Shown piece after piece: positions 1-5,536 of a stretch of DNA of 5,825 nucleotides (within the stretch, counting starts at the first letter, position 1; the number at the start of each line of letters is the position of its first letter). Under the pieces are notes generated by a model. That model ran no database searches, had not been told where the DNA came from, and saw only the letters and a list, made by a program, of their open reading frames with translations. Where the stretch lies: positions 1 through 5,825 of the forward strand of contig JAFQWB010000017.1 of assembly GCA_017407725.1 (NCBI GenBank), read 5' to 3'. A program made the translations under genes and the position numbers. This stretch comes from Clostridia bacterium (lineage in GTDB: Bacteria > Bacillota_A > Clostridia > Oscillospirales > CAG-272).

Positions 1-1
1 G

Positions 2-970
2 TCAATTTACGATAAGCGCGCTGACAGAGAGCTTGTAAAGAAGGGCGAAAAGTGCGAGATCAGAGTTTATGCCGACTGGCCCGATACGTATGACGGATGG
101 GAGTGGCAAAATTATTCGCGTGGCGAATGGAAGACGGTTTCTGAGGTAACAAGTGCTGAGAGAATAAGCGACGGTGTACGCGCAGGAATACGCGTCACAA
201 GACCCTTTATGTCATCCGAAATAAGACAGAATATCTGGCTTTACAAGGATTCGACAAGAATCGACTTTGAGACCGAGATCGACTGGAACGAGCGTCACAA
301 GATGGTAAAGGCTGTTTTCCCGACAGATATCAATACAGATAAGGCAAGCTTTGAAATACAGTACGGTAAGCTTGAAAGACCCACTCATTATAATACAAGC
401 TGGGATCAGGCGAGATTTGAGGTTTGCGCGCACAAGTATGCCGACCTTTCAGAGGGCGGATTCGGTGTTTCGCTTATGAATGATTGCAAGTACGGATACG
501 ATATTCACGATTCTGTAATGATGTTATCTCTCCTTCGCGGCTCGACAGATCCTAACCCGGAGGCAGACCTTGGGCTCAACAGCTTCACCTACTCTGTAAT
601 GACTCACGAGGGAAGACTTGAGGATTCGGATACCGTCAAGGAGGCATATTACCTTAACTATCCTCTTGTAGCAGTCAAGGCAAGCGGAGATAAGTCCTAT
701 CTTCCCGAAAGCTATTCGTCGGTATCGGTATCGAAGAGCAACGTTATCTGCGAGTGTGTTAAGGAAGCTGAGAGAACAGACGAGAGAATTCTCCGTTTTT
801 ACGAGTGCATGAATATAAGAACCAAGGCAGAGATCTCTGTCGGTGAGAATTTCACAAAGGCTTACCTTTGCGATCTTATGGAAAACGAGATCTCCGAGCT
901 TGAGATCAAAAACGGAAAGATCGCATATACCTTCGGCGGCTTTGAGATAGTTACAATAAAGCTTAAATAA
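2..970 (+). CDS. GH38-family alpha-mannosidase, C-terminal part (5' end outside window)
   Basis: An open frame enters from the left edge and ends at a TAA at 968-970, giving 322 residues. Family: glycoside hydrolase 38 enzymes are retaining alpha-mannosidases of about 900-1,050 residues that remove mannose from N-glycan-type or other alpha-mannosides. What is seen: the fragment opens with SIYDKRADRELV and then DWPDTYDGWEW, which resemble the 'DK...gREl' and 'D.P..wDaW' landmarks of the GH38 C-terminal beta domain. Later stretches fit the same domain: RIDFETEIDWNERHKMVKAVF, then THYNTSWDQARFEVCAHKYADL, GGFGVSLMNDCKYGYD and LSLLRGSTDPNP. The catalytic (beta/alpha)7 domain and its nucleophile Asp would lie upstream and are not visible, so activity cannot be judged. 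The ATG at 209 is internal and not the start, since homologous sequence continues upstream of it. The gene converges on the minus-strand operon and shares its terminator. I am confident of the family, not of the substrate. Confidence 0.9.
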   Translation, partial: SIYDKRADRELVKKGEKCEIRVYADWPDTYDGWEWQNYSRGEWKTVSEVTSAERISDGVRAGIRVTRPFMSSEIRQNIWLYKDSTRIDFETEIDWNERHKMVKAVFPTDINTDKASFEIQYGKLERPTHYNTSWDQARFEVCAHKYADLSEGGFGVSLMNDCKYGYDIHDSVMMLSLLRGSTDPNPEADLGLNSFTYSVMTHEGRLEDSDTVKEAYYLNYPLVAVKASGDKSYLPESYSSVSVSKSNVICECVKEAERTDERILRFYECMNIRTKAEISVGENFTKAYLCDLMENEISELEIKNGKIAYTFGGFEIVTIKLK

Positions 971-972
971 AC

Positions 973-1009
973 AAAAAATGCATTTTGGATATTCCAAAAT
1001 GCATTTTTT
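973..1009. terminator. Bidirectional intrinsic terminator between convergent genes
   Basis: A perfect 17-bp inverted repeat has arms at 973-989 and 993-1009 and a 3-base TAT loop. The arms begin with a run of six A and end with a run of T, so either strand yields a hairpin with a U tract. It starts two bases after the mannosidase TAA. Its right edge reaches the last base of the transglutaminase-like gene's stop codon (1009-1011). The stem is A/T-rich, with few G-C pairs around GC and GG, so it may be only moderately strong, but position and symmetry make a shared terminator the best reading. Confidence 0.85.
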
Positions 1010-2409
1010 TATTTGAAGTAAATATCGGTAAGATCCTCTTCCGATTCGACTGTGCGGCTTGTTCTGAAGTCACTAAAGAATGCTCCCGAGTCCTTGTATT
1101 CGGCTTCGCCCACCTGGTTGTCATAGGGGTCTGTGCGAAGAAAGCTTTTCGGGGGATCAAACTCTGCTTGAAACTCCTTGGACGTTATAAGTCTGAAGGG
1201 GTCAAGGTTTCCGAAGAAATATTCTCTTATAAATTCGTCCTTTCGGCGTCTTGCTCCGCCGCCGTAGGAGGTGTCAACGGGAATCCAGCCGTACGGAGCA
1301 ACGTAGATTTCTGCCCAGTCGTGACTTCCTATACCGTCCTCAAGCGAAACGGTGGCACCCGATTGCCATCTTGCGGGAATTGAAAGCACCCTGCAAAGGG
1401 TTATGAAGGCTATAGACTGAACTCCGCAGTCGCCTCTTTTATTTTGAAGTGCAAACTCCGAAATGTTGTCAAGACAAAGATAGGGCCGCATATATGAGTA
1501 ATTTATCTCATTTGTGAGATAATCGTATATTGCCTTTGCCATAAGAAGTGGATTTTTTTCAGAGCCGACTATTTTTTGTGAGAGCTCTCTTACGCGGGGA
1601 GTGAAGGTTATGTGCGGAGGCTTTTCTTCTGTATAAAAGCTCGGCTGCTCTGAGGATACTTTGCTCGGGTCGAGCTGATTGTAGGCGTATTTTGACACGT
1701 AGCTGAAGGTTACCGAATAACGCTCGCCCTTTGATGCTATCGCTTTTATGCACGCCGTTCTCTGGTCACTGTCCGAAATATAAACGGGGTGGCTTGACGA
1801 AATAAGCTCGACGTCGCTCTGCTCGGCGCACTCTATCGGATAGGGGAGGTGAACCGTTATTTCCTCGCCTTCGCGAACAAAGTCGTCGCTTAAGGACATA
1901 GAGAAGGTGAGTGTGAATCTGAAGGCTCTGCCTCCTCGCTCCTTCATAATGCGGGCGTTGTTATTTTGCCCTCTGTAGCATTCGGCAGGGCAGCCTTCTA
2001 TATCAAGCGAGTCGTTTTCCTTAAGATTTTTAAGAAAACGTGAGCAGGTGACTCTGATGTTTGCAAGTGCATCGTCCTGATAATAGACTTCACCGTCTTT
2101 GAGTATGTAATCGGCGTAGCCGAGAGCGGTAAGCTCCTTAAGTGTCTCTTCTTTTACACCCTCATAGCGCTCACGAAGAAGAGAGAGCATTGACTCAAAA
2201 TCACGGCTGTAGTCATCCTTCATTACAGAGGCGATAACTCTTTCAACAGAAAGTCTTCTTTCAAGCGAACGAGAAAGAGATGAATCCCCAAGTATTTTAT
2301 CGATCTCGCTTATCTCTTTTTCAAACTGTGCCGATTTTTTATATCGGTCAACCGAGTCGGGAAGAGGAATCGAGAGAAGCTCAATATCCTTTTCGTCAAA
2401 TCTTATCAT
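1009..2409 (-). CDS. Transglutaminase-like (papain-fold) protein, last gene of operon
   Basis: 466 residues. The core of the transglutaminase-like domain spans about residues 285-385. NKRGDCGVQ holds the presumed catalytic Cys328, GSHDWAEIYV holds His363 and GWIPVDTSYG holds Asp379, so the full Cys-His-Asp triad is present. In this superfamily such domains act as proteases, amidases or crosslinking enzymes, so the exact reaction is open. Residues 1-130 look alpha-helical and charged (RYKKSAQFEKEI; RERYEGVKEE) and I do not recognise them. Residues about 160-245 look like a beta-sandwich. After the core, YFFGNLDPFRL (397-407) is a motif often seen directly after the triad in bacterial relatives. 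There is no signal peptide or membrane segment, so it is probably cytoplasmic. Start choice: the ATG at 2409 has AGGAG six bases upstream. An ATG at 2430 would add seven residues and overlap the upstream gene, and its ribosome site is poor. It lies 10 bases after the hydrolase gene, in the same operon. Confidence 0.88.
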   Translation of the reverse strand: MIRFDEKDIELLSIPLPDSVDRYKKSAQFEKEISEIDKILGDSSLSRSLERRLSVERVIASVMKDDYSRDFESMLSLLRERYEGVKEETLKELTALGYADYILKDGEVYYQDDALANIRVTCSRFLKNLKENDSLDIEGCPAECYRGQNNNARIMKERGGRAFRFTLTFSMSLSDDFVREGEEITVHLPYPIECAEQSDVELISSSHPVYISDSDQRTACIKAIASKGERYSVTFSYVSKYAYNQLDPSKVSSEQPSFYTEEKPPHITFTPRVRELSQKIVGSEKNPLLMAKAIYDYLTNEINYSYMRPYLCLDNISEFALQNKRGDCGVQSIAFITLCRVLSIPARWQSGATVSLEDGIGSHDWAEIYVAPYGWIPVDTSYGGGARRRKDEFIREYFFGNLDPFRLITSKEFQAEFDPPKSFLRTDPYDNQVGEAEYKDSGAFFSDFRTSRTVESEEDLTDIYFK

Positions 2410-2415
2410 AAATAT

Positions 2416-2420
2416 CTCCT
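2416..2420 (-). promoter_or_regulatory. Ribosome binding site of the transglutaminase-like gene
   Basis: AGGAG on the minus strand, six bases before the ATG at 2409. Its first A is the last base of the upstream gene's TAA stop (2420-2422). It decides the start at 2409 over the ATG at 2430 and suggests translational coupling. Confidence 0.8.
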
Positions 2421-3256
2421 TAAAGCTCAAGCGTAACCGTGCCTGTAAATGCCTTTATAACGCTTGAAGCGAGAGACTGAGCATAAAGATTGTGGTGTCC
2501 GCGAAGCTCCTCGGGAACCCTCATGGCTCTGTCGCCCGATACCGATATCGGAACGAGAGCAACAGATGCGCCTACCGCCTTGTAGAAATAGGTGTATCCG
2601 CCGTTGAGCCCGTGATGTGCAAGCTGAACATAGTCGCACCTAAGAGGCGAGAGATCCTCTCTGTGCTTTCTGTATACGATCGAAAGTCCGTTTTCGTAAG
2701 CATCGCCCGTGAACATTACGCTCTTTTTTGATCCGGTAACCGAGAAAACGAGAGATAATTCGTTAGGGTCGGAAAGAACGGCGGCGTCTTTATAGGTGAA
2801 GAAAAATCTTATAATAGTGCCGTCTACGTCAATAGTGTCGCCGCATTCGGGTGTAATGATCTCGCAGTCGTCAACTAAAGAGCACATTTCATTTATTACA
2901 CCTGTCTCGGCAAGAACCTTTCCGCCTCCCCACGAAAACTCATCGGGGAAGCTTTTACAAATCCTTTTTATCTTTATTTTTTCATAAAGCTCTTTTTCGT
3001 TTATTATAAATTTTAATGCTCCGAAGTGATCAAGATGCGGATGAGTGATTATCCAAAGATCGACGGTGGGATGATTTCCCGAAAGCTCTGTAAGCATAGA
3101 GATCAGATTTTCGGCATCTATCCTTTCAAGACCGCCGTCAACAACGATATAGTGCTTGTTGTCTGTTTCGATTATATACCCCATTCCTGCGGCTTGCCAT
3201 TTCCATTCTCCGTCAAACAGAGAAGCGTTTGTGCAGTACTGAATAAGCTTTCCCAT
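2420..3256 (-). CDS. Metallo-beta-lactamase-fold hydrolase, ComEC/Rec2-like
   Basis: 278 residues, a complete single-domain MBL-fold protein. Seen: the strand ending IVVDGG (residues 37-42); the metal-binding motif THPHLDHFGAL with His72, His74, Asp76 and His77; PNELSLVFSV (164-173), similar to the 'N..SLVl' strand of ComEC-type domains; FTGDA with Asp185; and LAHHG with His214-His215. Together these keep a plausible dinuclear metal site. Family knowledge: free-standing proteins of this subgroup resemble the soluble domain of the ComEC DNA-uptake protein. Characterised MBL relatives include nucleases, phosphodiesterases and other hydrolases, so the substrate is unknown here. There is no signal peptide and no transmembrane segment, so it is not a ComEC channel and is probably cytoplasmic. 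The ATG at 3256 has AGGAG seven bases upstream. The gene follows the sulfatase by 12 bases and precedes the transglutaminase-like gene by 10, pointing to a shared task. Confidence 0.88.
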   Translation of the reverse strand: MGKLIQYCTNASLFDGEWKWQAAGMGYIIETDNKHYIVVDGGLERIDAENLISMLTELSGNHPTVDLWIITHPHLDHFGALKFIINEKELYEKIKIKRICKSFPDEFSWGGGKVLAETGVINEMCSLVDDCEIITPECGDTIDVDGTIIRFFFTYKDAAVLSDPNELSLVFSVTGSKKSVMFTGDAYENGLSIVYRKHREDLSPLRCDYVQLAHHGLNGGYTYFYKAVGASVALVPISVSGDRAMRVPEELRGHHNLYAQSLASSVIKAFTGTVTLEL

Positions 3257-3263
3257 AATAAAA

Positions 3264-3268
3264 CTCCT
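3264..3268 (-). promoter_or_regulatory. Ribosome binding site of the MBL-fold hydrolase gene
   Basis: AGGAG on the minus strand, seven bases before the ATG at 3256 and directly adjoining the sulfatase stop codon TAA (3269-3271). It supports the chosen start and coupled translation. Confidence 0.8.
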
Positions 3269-4819
3269 TTAGATGTTTGTTTTATGCCCATTGTAGGATT
3301 TTAACGTGCTTACCTCACAGTTGTACCCCTTGAGAGATACCTTCTTGAATCCGAGAGGATGCTTTTTGTATCTGTATCTGTGGTGAGGATAGGGAAGAGG
3401 ATCGTAGTGATTCATCATTTCCCTTGAAAGAAGAGTGAGCATTTTTATCTTTACTTCGGAGTATGACGAATCATCCCAAAGGTTTACAAGCTCAAGCGGA
3501 TCTGATTCAAGATCATAAAGGAATCCGTTTTCCTCGCTGTCAAGCTGGATTTTGTAGCGATCATATCTGAGTGCGCGTACAACTCCGCTTTGAGTCCAGG
3601 TGTTCAGGCAGTCGTAGCGGCTTCGAGCCTCGTCGCTCGTTCCCTCTTCTTCGGGAGTGAGTGCGTCGTCGGAATTCCAGATAAGTCCGCCGTATCCGCT
3701 TTCCATATACGCCGTATCGAATTCGTTCTTGTGGCTGTCATCACCCAGAAGAAGCGAAAGATAGCTCTTGCCCTGAACACCGTCGGGGATAGGTACGTTT
3801 ATAATATCGCAAACTGTGGGCAAGAGGTCGATGAGGCTTATGAAATATGGGCAACGGCGAGGCTTTATATTCGGTCCTATCCATATCGTAGGAATTTTTG
3901 TAAGTATATCGGGGAGCTCAACGCCCTTCCTGAGAAGACCGTATTCGCCAACAAAATCGCCGTGATCCGAAAGATAAATTATGTATGTGTTGTCAAGAAG
4001 CTCTCTTTCCGAAAGACCGTTATAAAGGCGCTTTATCTGATCGTCAATAAGCGAGAGCATTCCGTAGTAGTTTGATCTTGTTCGTAAAATTCTGTCGTTA
4101 ATATTCTCGCCAAGAACCTCTTCCCAAATAGCGCGAAGCTCCTTGAAGCGGCGGCTTTTTGATTCAAGCGCGCTTTCATTTGTTATTTCGGGTAAGGATT
4201 CCTTTGGAAACATATCGAAATAAGGCTTTGGAACCTGAGAGGGATTGTGCGGTTCAGCCATACTTATCCAAAGAAAGAAGGGAGAGCTGCTATCGTTTGA
4301 ATCTATAAATTCAAGTGCATCACGAATATTTCTGAATGGATATTGGGCGTCGACGGAGCAGGGTGAAGGAAAGTCTGTTTCGAGGTGATTAGTGCTTCTT
4401 AAAAAGTCTGAAAATTCCTGCTCTTCTTTTGTGGCGTTTATTTCGCCCTCTCCTCCGAGATGACCGTTTATTTTAGCAAAATCAAAGTCAGATTGTCTTC
4501 TGTGAGAGTGATTTTTTCCACACAGAGCCGTAGTATATCCATTCTCCTTGAGAATGTCGATAAGATCCTTTGTGTAGGTGGCATCTATAAAATTGTGATT
4601 GCTTCTCACCTTGTGGGTTTCGGGCGTTCTGCCCGTGAAAAGGCTGACCCTCGCTGCCATACAGATGGGGTTGGGTGTGTATGAATTTGTGAAATCGCAT
4701 CCTTTTGAGGAAAGCGCGTCAAGAAAAGGCATGGTGTCAAGTGCAAATCCTCTCGATGCACGCAGATCAGCTCTTTGCTGATCTGTCATTATGAGAATGA
4801 AATTTGGCTTGCCGTTCAT
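3269..4819 (-). CDS. S1-family sulfatase (formylglycine type, C-x-A-x-R active site)
   Basis: 516 residues, normal length for the arylsulfatase/S1 family, which hydrolyses sulfate esters with a Ca-bound formylglycine made from Cys or Ser. Seen in order: NFILIMTDQQR with metal ligand Asp13; the active-site signature PICMAARVSLFTGR with Cys53 (formylglycine precursor) and Arg57; the second signature GYTTALCGKNH with Lys102 and His104; MAEPHNPSQ with His191; YLSDHGDFVGEYGLLRKG with Asp285, His286 and Lys298; and YDLESDPLELVNLW (435-448) near the C-terminus. The usual Pro two residues after Cys53 is Ala. Cys-type maturation in an anaerobe would need the radical-SAM enzyme anSME, not found in this window. 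There is no signal peptide, so it is likely cytoplasmic. Start choice: the ATG at 4819 (MNGKPNFIL) is preceded by AGAAGGAAG and puts the first beta strand at the N-terminus as in the family. An ATG at 4882 would add 21 residues overlapping the previous gene. The substrate (sugar sulfate, choline sulfate or other) is not resolved. Confidence 0.93.
   Translation of the reverse strand: MNGKPNFILIMTDQQRADLRASRGFALDTMPFLDALSSKGCDFTNSYTPNPICMAARVSLFTGRTPETHKVRSNHNFIDATYTKDLIDILKENGYTTALCGKNHSHRRQSDFDFAKINGHLGGEGEINATKEEQEFSDFLRSTNHLETDFPSPCSVDAQYPFRNIRDALEFIDSNDSSSPFFLWISMAEPHNPSQVPKPYFDMFPKESLPEITNESALESKSRRFKELRAIWEEVLGENINDRILRTRSNYYGMLSLIDDQIKRLYNGLSERELLDNTYIIYLSDHGDFVGEYGLLRKGVELPDILTKIPTIWIGPNIKPRRCPYFISLIDLLPTVCDIINVPIPDGVQGKSYLSLLLGDDSHKNEFDTAYMESGYGGLIWNSDDALTPEEEGTSDEARSRYDCLNTWTQSGVVRALRYDRYKIQLDSEENGFLYDLESDPLELVNLWDDSSYSEVKIKMLTLLSREMMNHYDPLPYPHHRYRYKKHPLGFKKVSLKGYNCEVSTLKSYNGHKTNI
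4763..4785 (-). other. Hairpin in the early sulfatase coding region
   Basis: A perfect 9-bp inverted repeat, CAGATCAGC and GCTGATCTG (4763-4771 and 4777-4785), with a 5-base loop. It lies 35-57 bases into the sulfatase message and encodes residues 12-20 around metal ligand Asp13. It could form an RNA stem just downstream of the start codon. It may equally be a chance result of coding constraint. Confidence 0.4.
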
Positions 4820-4823
4820 TTTT

Positions 4824-5372
4824 TTACTTCCTTCTGTTTCTGTAAATTCCGATTGCTGCCGAAATAAGAGCCACCGATTCATATATCGATCCGCCTATTG
4901 AGCGGGCAAATATATCATAGGTAAGAACGAAAGGCGAGGTTACAACAATGCTCTTTCTGACGTTCTGAGCGCTCTTAAAGGACATACAGTATGTATTTAT
5001 ACAAATTCCGATAAGAACGAATACAGAGTACCACGCTTCCCACGTAAGGGCGCACATGATCGCCTGAATGATAACAAATCCTATCGGAATAAGCTTTGAT
5101 TCAATTCCTTTTTTGTTTCTGTAGTCATATGCGGCATTTCTGACAATGTTAACTCCGTTCATTGCCATTGCCGAATATGCGCCTATCATAAAGTAGTGTA
5201 TGCAGAAGGTTACTGCAACCATACTCTGCATAAAAAGTATCTGTCTTTGGGTTTTTACCTGATATGAAACAAATCCGAGAATGATTGCGAGAATTCCGAA
5301 AGCTTGTCCCACGATCCATAGAGTGCCGTGTGCATCGGCAAGAGTTTTTAAAAAAATGATTATACCTTCCAT
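4824..5372 (-). CDS. YgjV-family multi-pass inner-membrane protein, first gene of operon
   Basis: 182 residues, very hydrophobic. Likely membrane segments lie at about 17-37 (LWIVGQAFGILAIILGFVSY), 45-65 (FMQSMVAVTFCIHYFMIGAY), 94-112 (LIPIGFVIIQAIMCALT), 114-130 (WYSVFVLIGICINTYCM), 142-155 and 162-177. Features match the bacterial YgjV (Imp-YgjV) family: the early 'GQ.fGi.a...gf.SYQvKtqr..l' stretch with SYQVKTQRQILFMQ, then 'HY...GAysam.mN....vRN..yd.r' seen as HYFMIGAYSAMAMNGVNIVRNAAYDYRNKK. The family has no established biochemical function, so none is claimed. The loop after segment 3 and the C-terminus (YRNRRK) are basic. The ATG at 5372 has AAAGGA about eight bases upstream and lies a short leader downstream of a strong promoter. 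The stop at 4824 is only four bases before the sulfatase ATG, so the two are probably translationally coupled. A role in moving or sensing the sulfatase's substrate or product is only a guess. Confidence 0.85.
   Translation of the reverse strand: MEGIIIFLKTLADAHGTLWIVGQAFGILAIILGFVSYQVKTQRQILFMQSMVAVTFCIHYFMIGAYSAMAMNGVNIVRNAAYDYRNKKGIESKLIPIGFVIIQAIMCALTWEAWYSVFVLIGICINTYCMSFKSAQNVRKSIVVTSPFVLTYDIFARSIGGSIYESVALISAAIGIYRNRRK
4827..4835 (-). promoter_or_regulatory. Ribosome binding site of the sulfatase gene
   Basis: AGAAGGAAG on the minus strand, ending seven bases before the ATG at 4819, inside the last codons of the YgjV-family gene and adjoining its TAA stop (4824-4826). It fixes the sulfatase start at 4819. 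Confidence 0.75.
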
Positions 5373-5401
5373 AGTCCTTTTCCTTTGTTTCGTTAAGGCT
5401 C

Positions 5402-5430
5402 ATTATATCATTCTGCATGATATTTGTCAA
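5402..5430 (-). promoter_or_regulatory. Operon promoter, near-perfect sigma-70/sigma-A consensus
   Basis: On the minus strand: -35 TTGACA at 5430-5425, a spacer of exactly 17 bases, and -10 TATAAT at 5407-5402. The -10 is preceded by TGA, giving an extended -10 (TGnTATAAT). All 12 consensus bases match. Transcription should start near 5395, leaving a leader of roughly 20 bases before the ATG at 5372. It drives the four-gene operon. Such a strong core promoter suggests either high expression or the need for a repressor. Confidence 0.92.
5405..5423. promoter_or_regulatory. Inverted repeat overlapping the operon -10, possible operator
   Basis: ATATCAT (5405-5411) and ATGATAT (5417-5423) form a perfect 7-5-7 dyad around TCTGC. 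It fills most of the promoter spacer and covers part of the -10. A second, contiguous palindrome AACAATTGTT (5429-5438) overlaps the edge of the -35. A repressor bound at either would block RNA polymerase. No regulator gene is in the window and the -10 itself contributes some of the symmetry, so this is only a candidate. Confidence 0.4.
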
Positions 5431-5456
5431 CAATTGTTTTGATTTGGCTATTAATG

Positions 5457-5468
5457 AAAAAGCTTTTT
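5457..5468. repeat. A/T-tract palindrome between the two divergent promoters
   Basis: AAAAAGCTTTTT is a 12-base palindrome inside an A/T-rich stretch (about 5450-5480) lying upstream of both -35 boxes. It could be a bent or UP-element-like region serving one or both promoters. The evidence is composition and position only. Confidence 0.3.
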
Positions 5469-5477
5469 ATTTTTCTA

Positions 5478-5506
5478 TTTACAAGTTGCGCAAAATATGA
5501 TAAGAT
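5478..5506 (+). promoter_or_regulatory. Candidate promoter of the lipoprotein gene
   Basis: -35-like TTTACA (5478-5483, five of six consensus bases), a 17-base spacer, and -10-like TAAGAT (5501-5506, four of six) preceded by TGA, an extended -10. This puts the start site near 5513, about 25 bases before the ATG at 5537. It is weaker than the divergent operon promoter. Confidence 0.6.
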
Positions 5507-5536
5507 AAACTGAGTATATATGTTTGGAGAGTGTAT

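Noticed and set aside
524..997. 157-codon minus-strand open frame opposite the mannosidase gene
   Set aside because: It overlaps the conserved GH38 coding sequence on the other strand. Its Cys- and Leu-rich composition is typical of an antisense shadow.
985..1383. 132-codon plus-strand open frame opposite the transglutaminase-like gene
   Set aside because: It lies antisense to a well-supported gene, begins inside the terminator dyad and shows no recognisable domain.
2410..2430. Earlier ATG at 2430 for the transglutaminase-like gene
   Set aside because: It would overlap the hydrolase gene, while AGGAG sits correctly spaced for the ATG at 2409.
2542..2551. Palindrome CCGATATCGG inside the hydrolase gene
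   Set aside because: It is short, internal to coding sequence and not linked to any promoter, so chance is the best explanation.
3590..4075. 161-codon plus-strand open frame within the sulfatase
   Set aside because: It is antisense to conserved sulfatase motifs and has no domain of its own.
4820..4882. Earlier ATG at 4882 for the sulfatase
   Set aside because: The added 21 residues overlap the YgjV-family gene and look unlike a signal peptide. The ATG at 4819 has a good ribosome site and fits the family's N-terminus.
5149..5433. 94-codon minus-strand open frame reaching into the operon promoter
   Set aside because: Its start lies upstream of the predicted transcription start, and it overlaps the YgjV-family gene in another frame.
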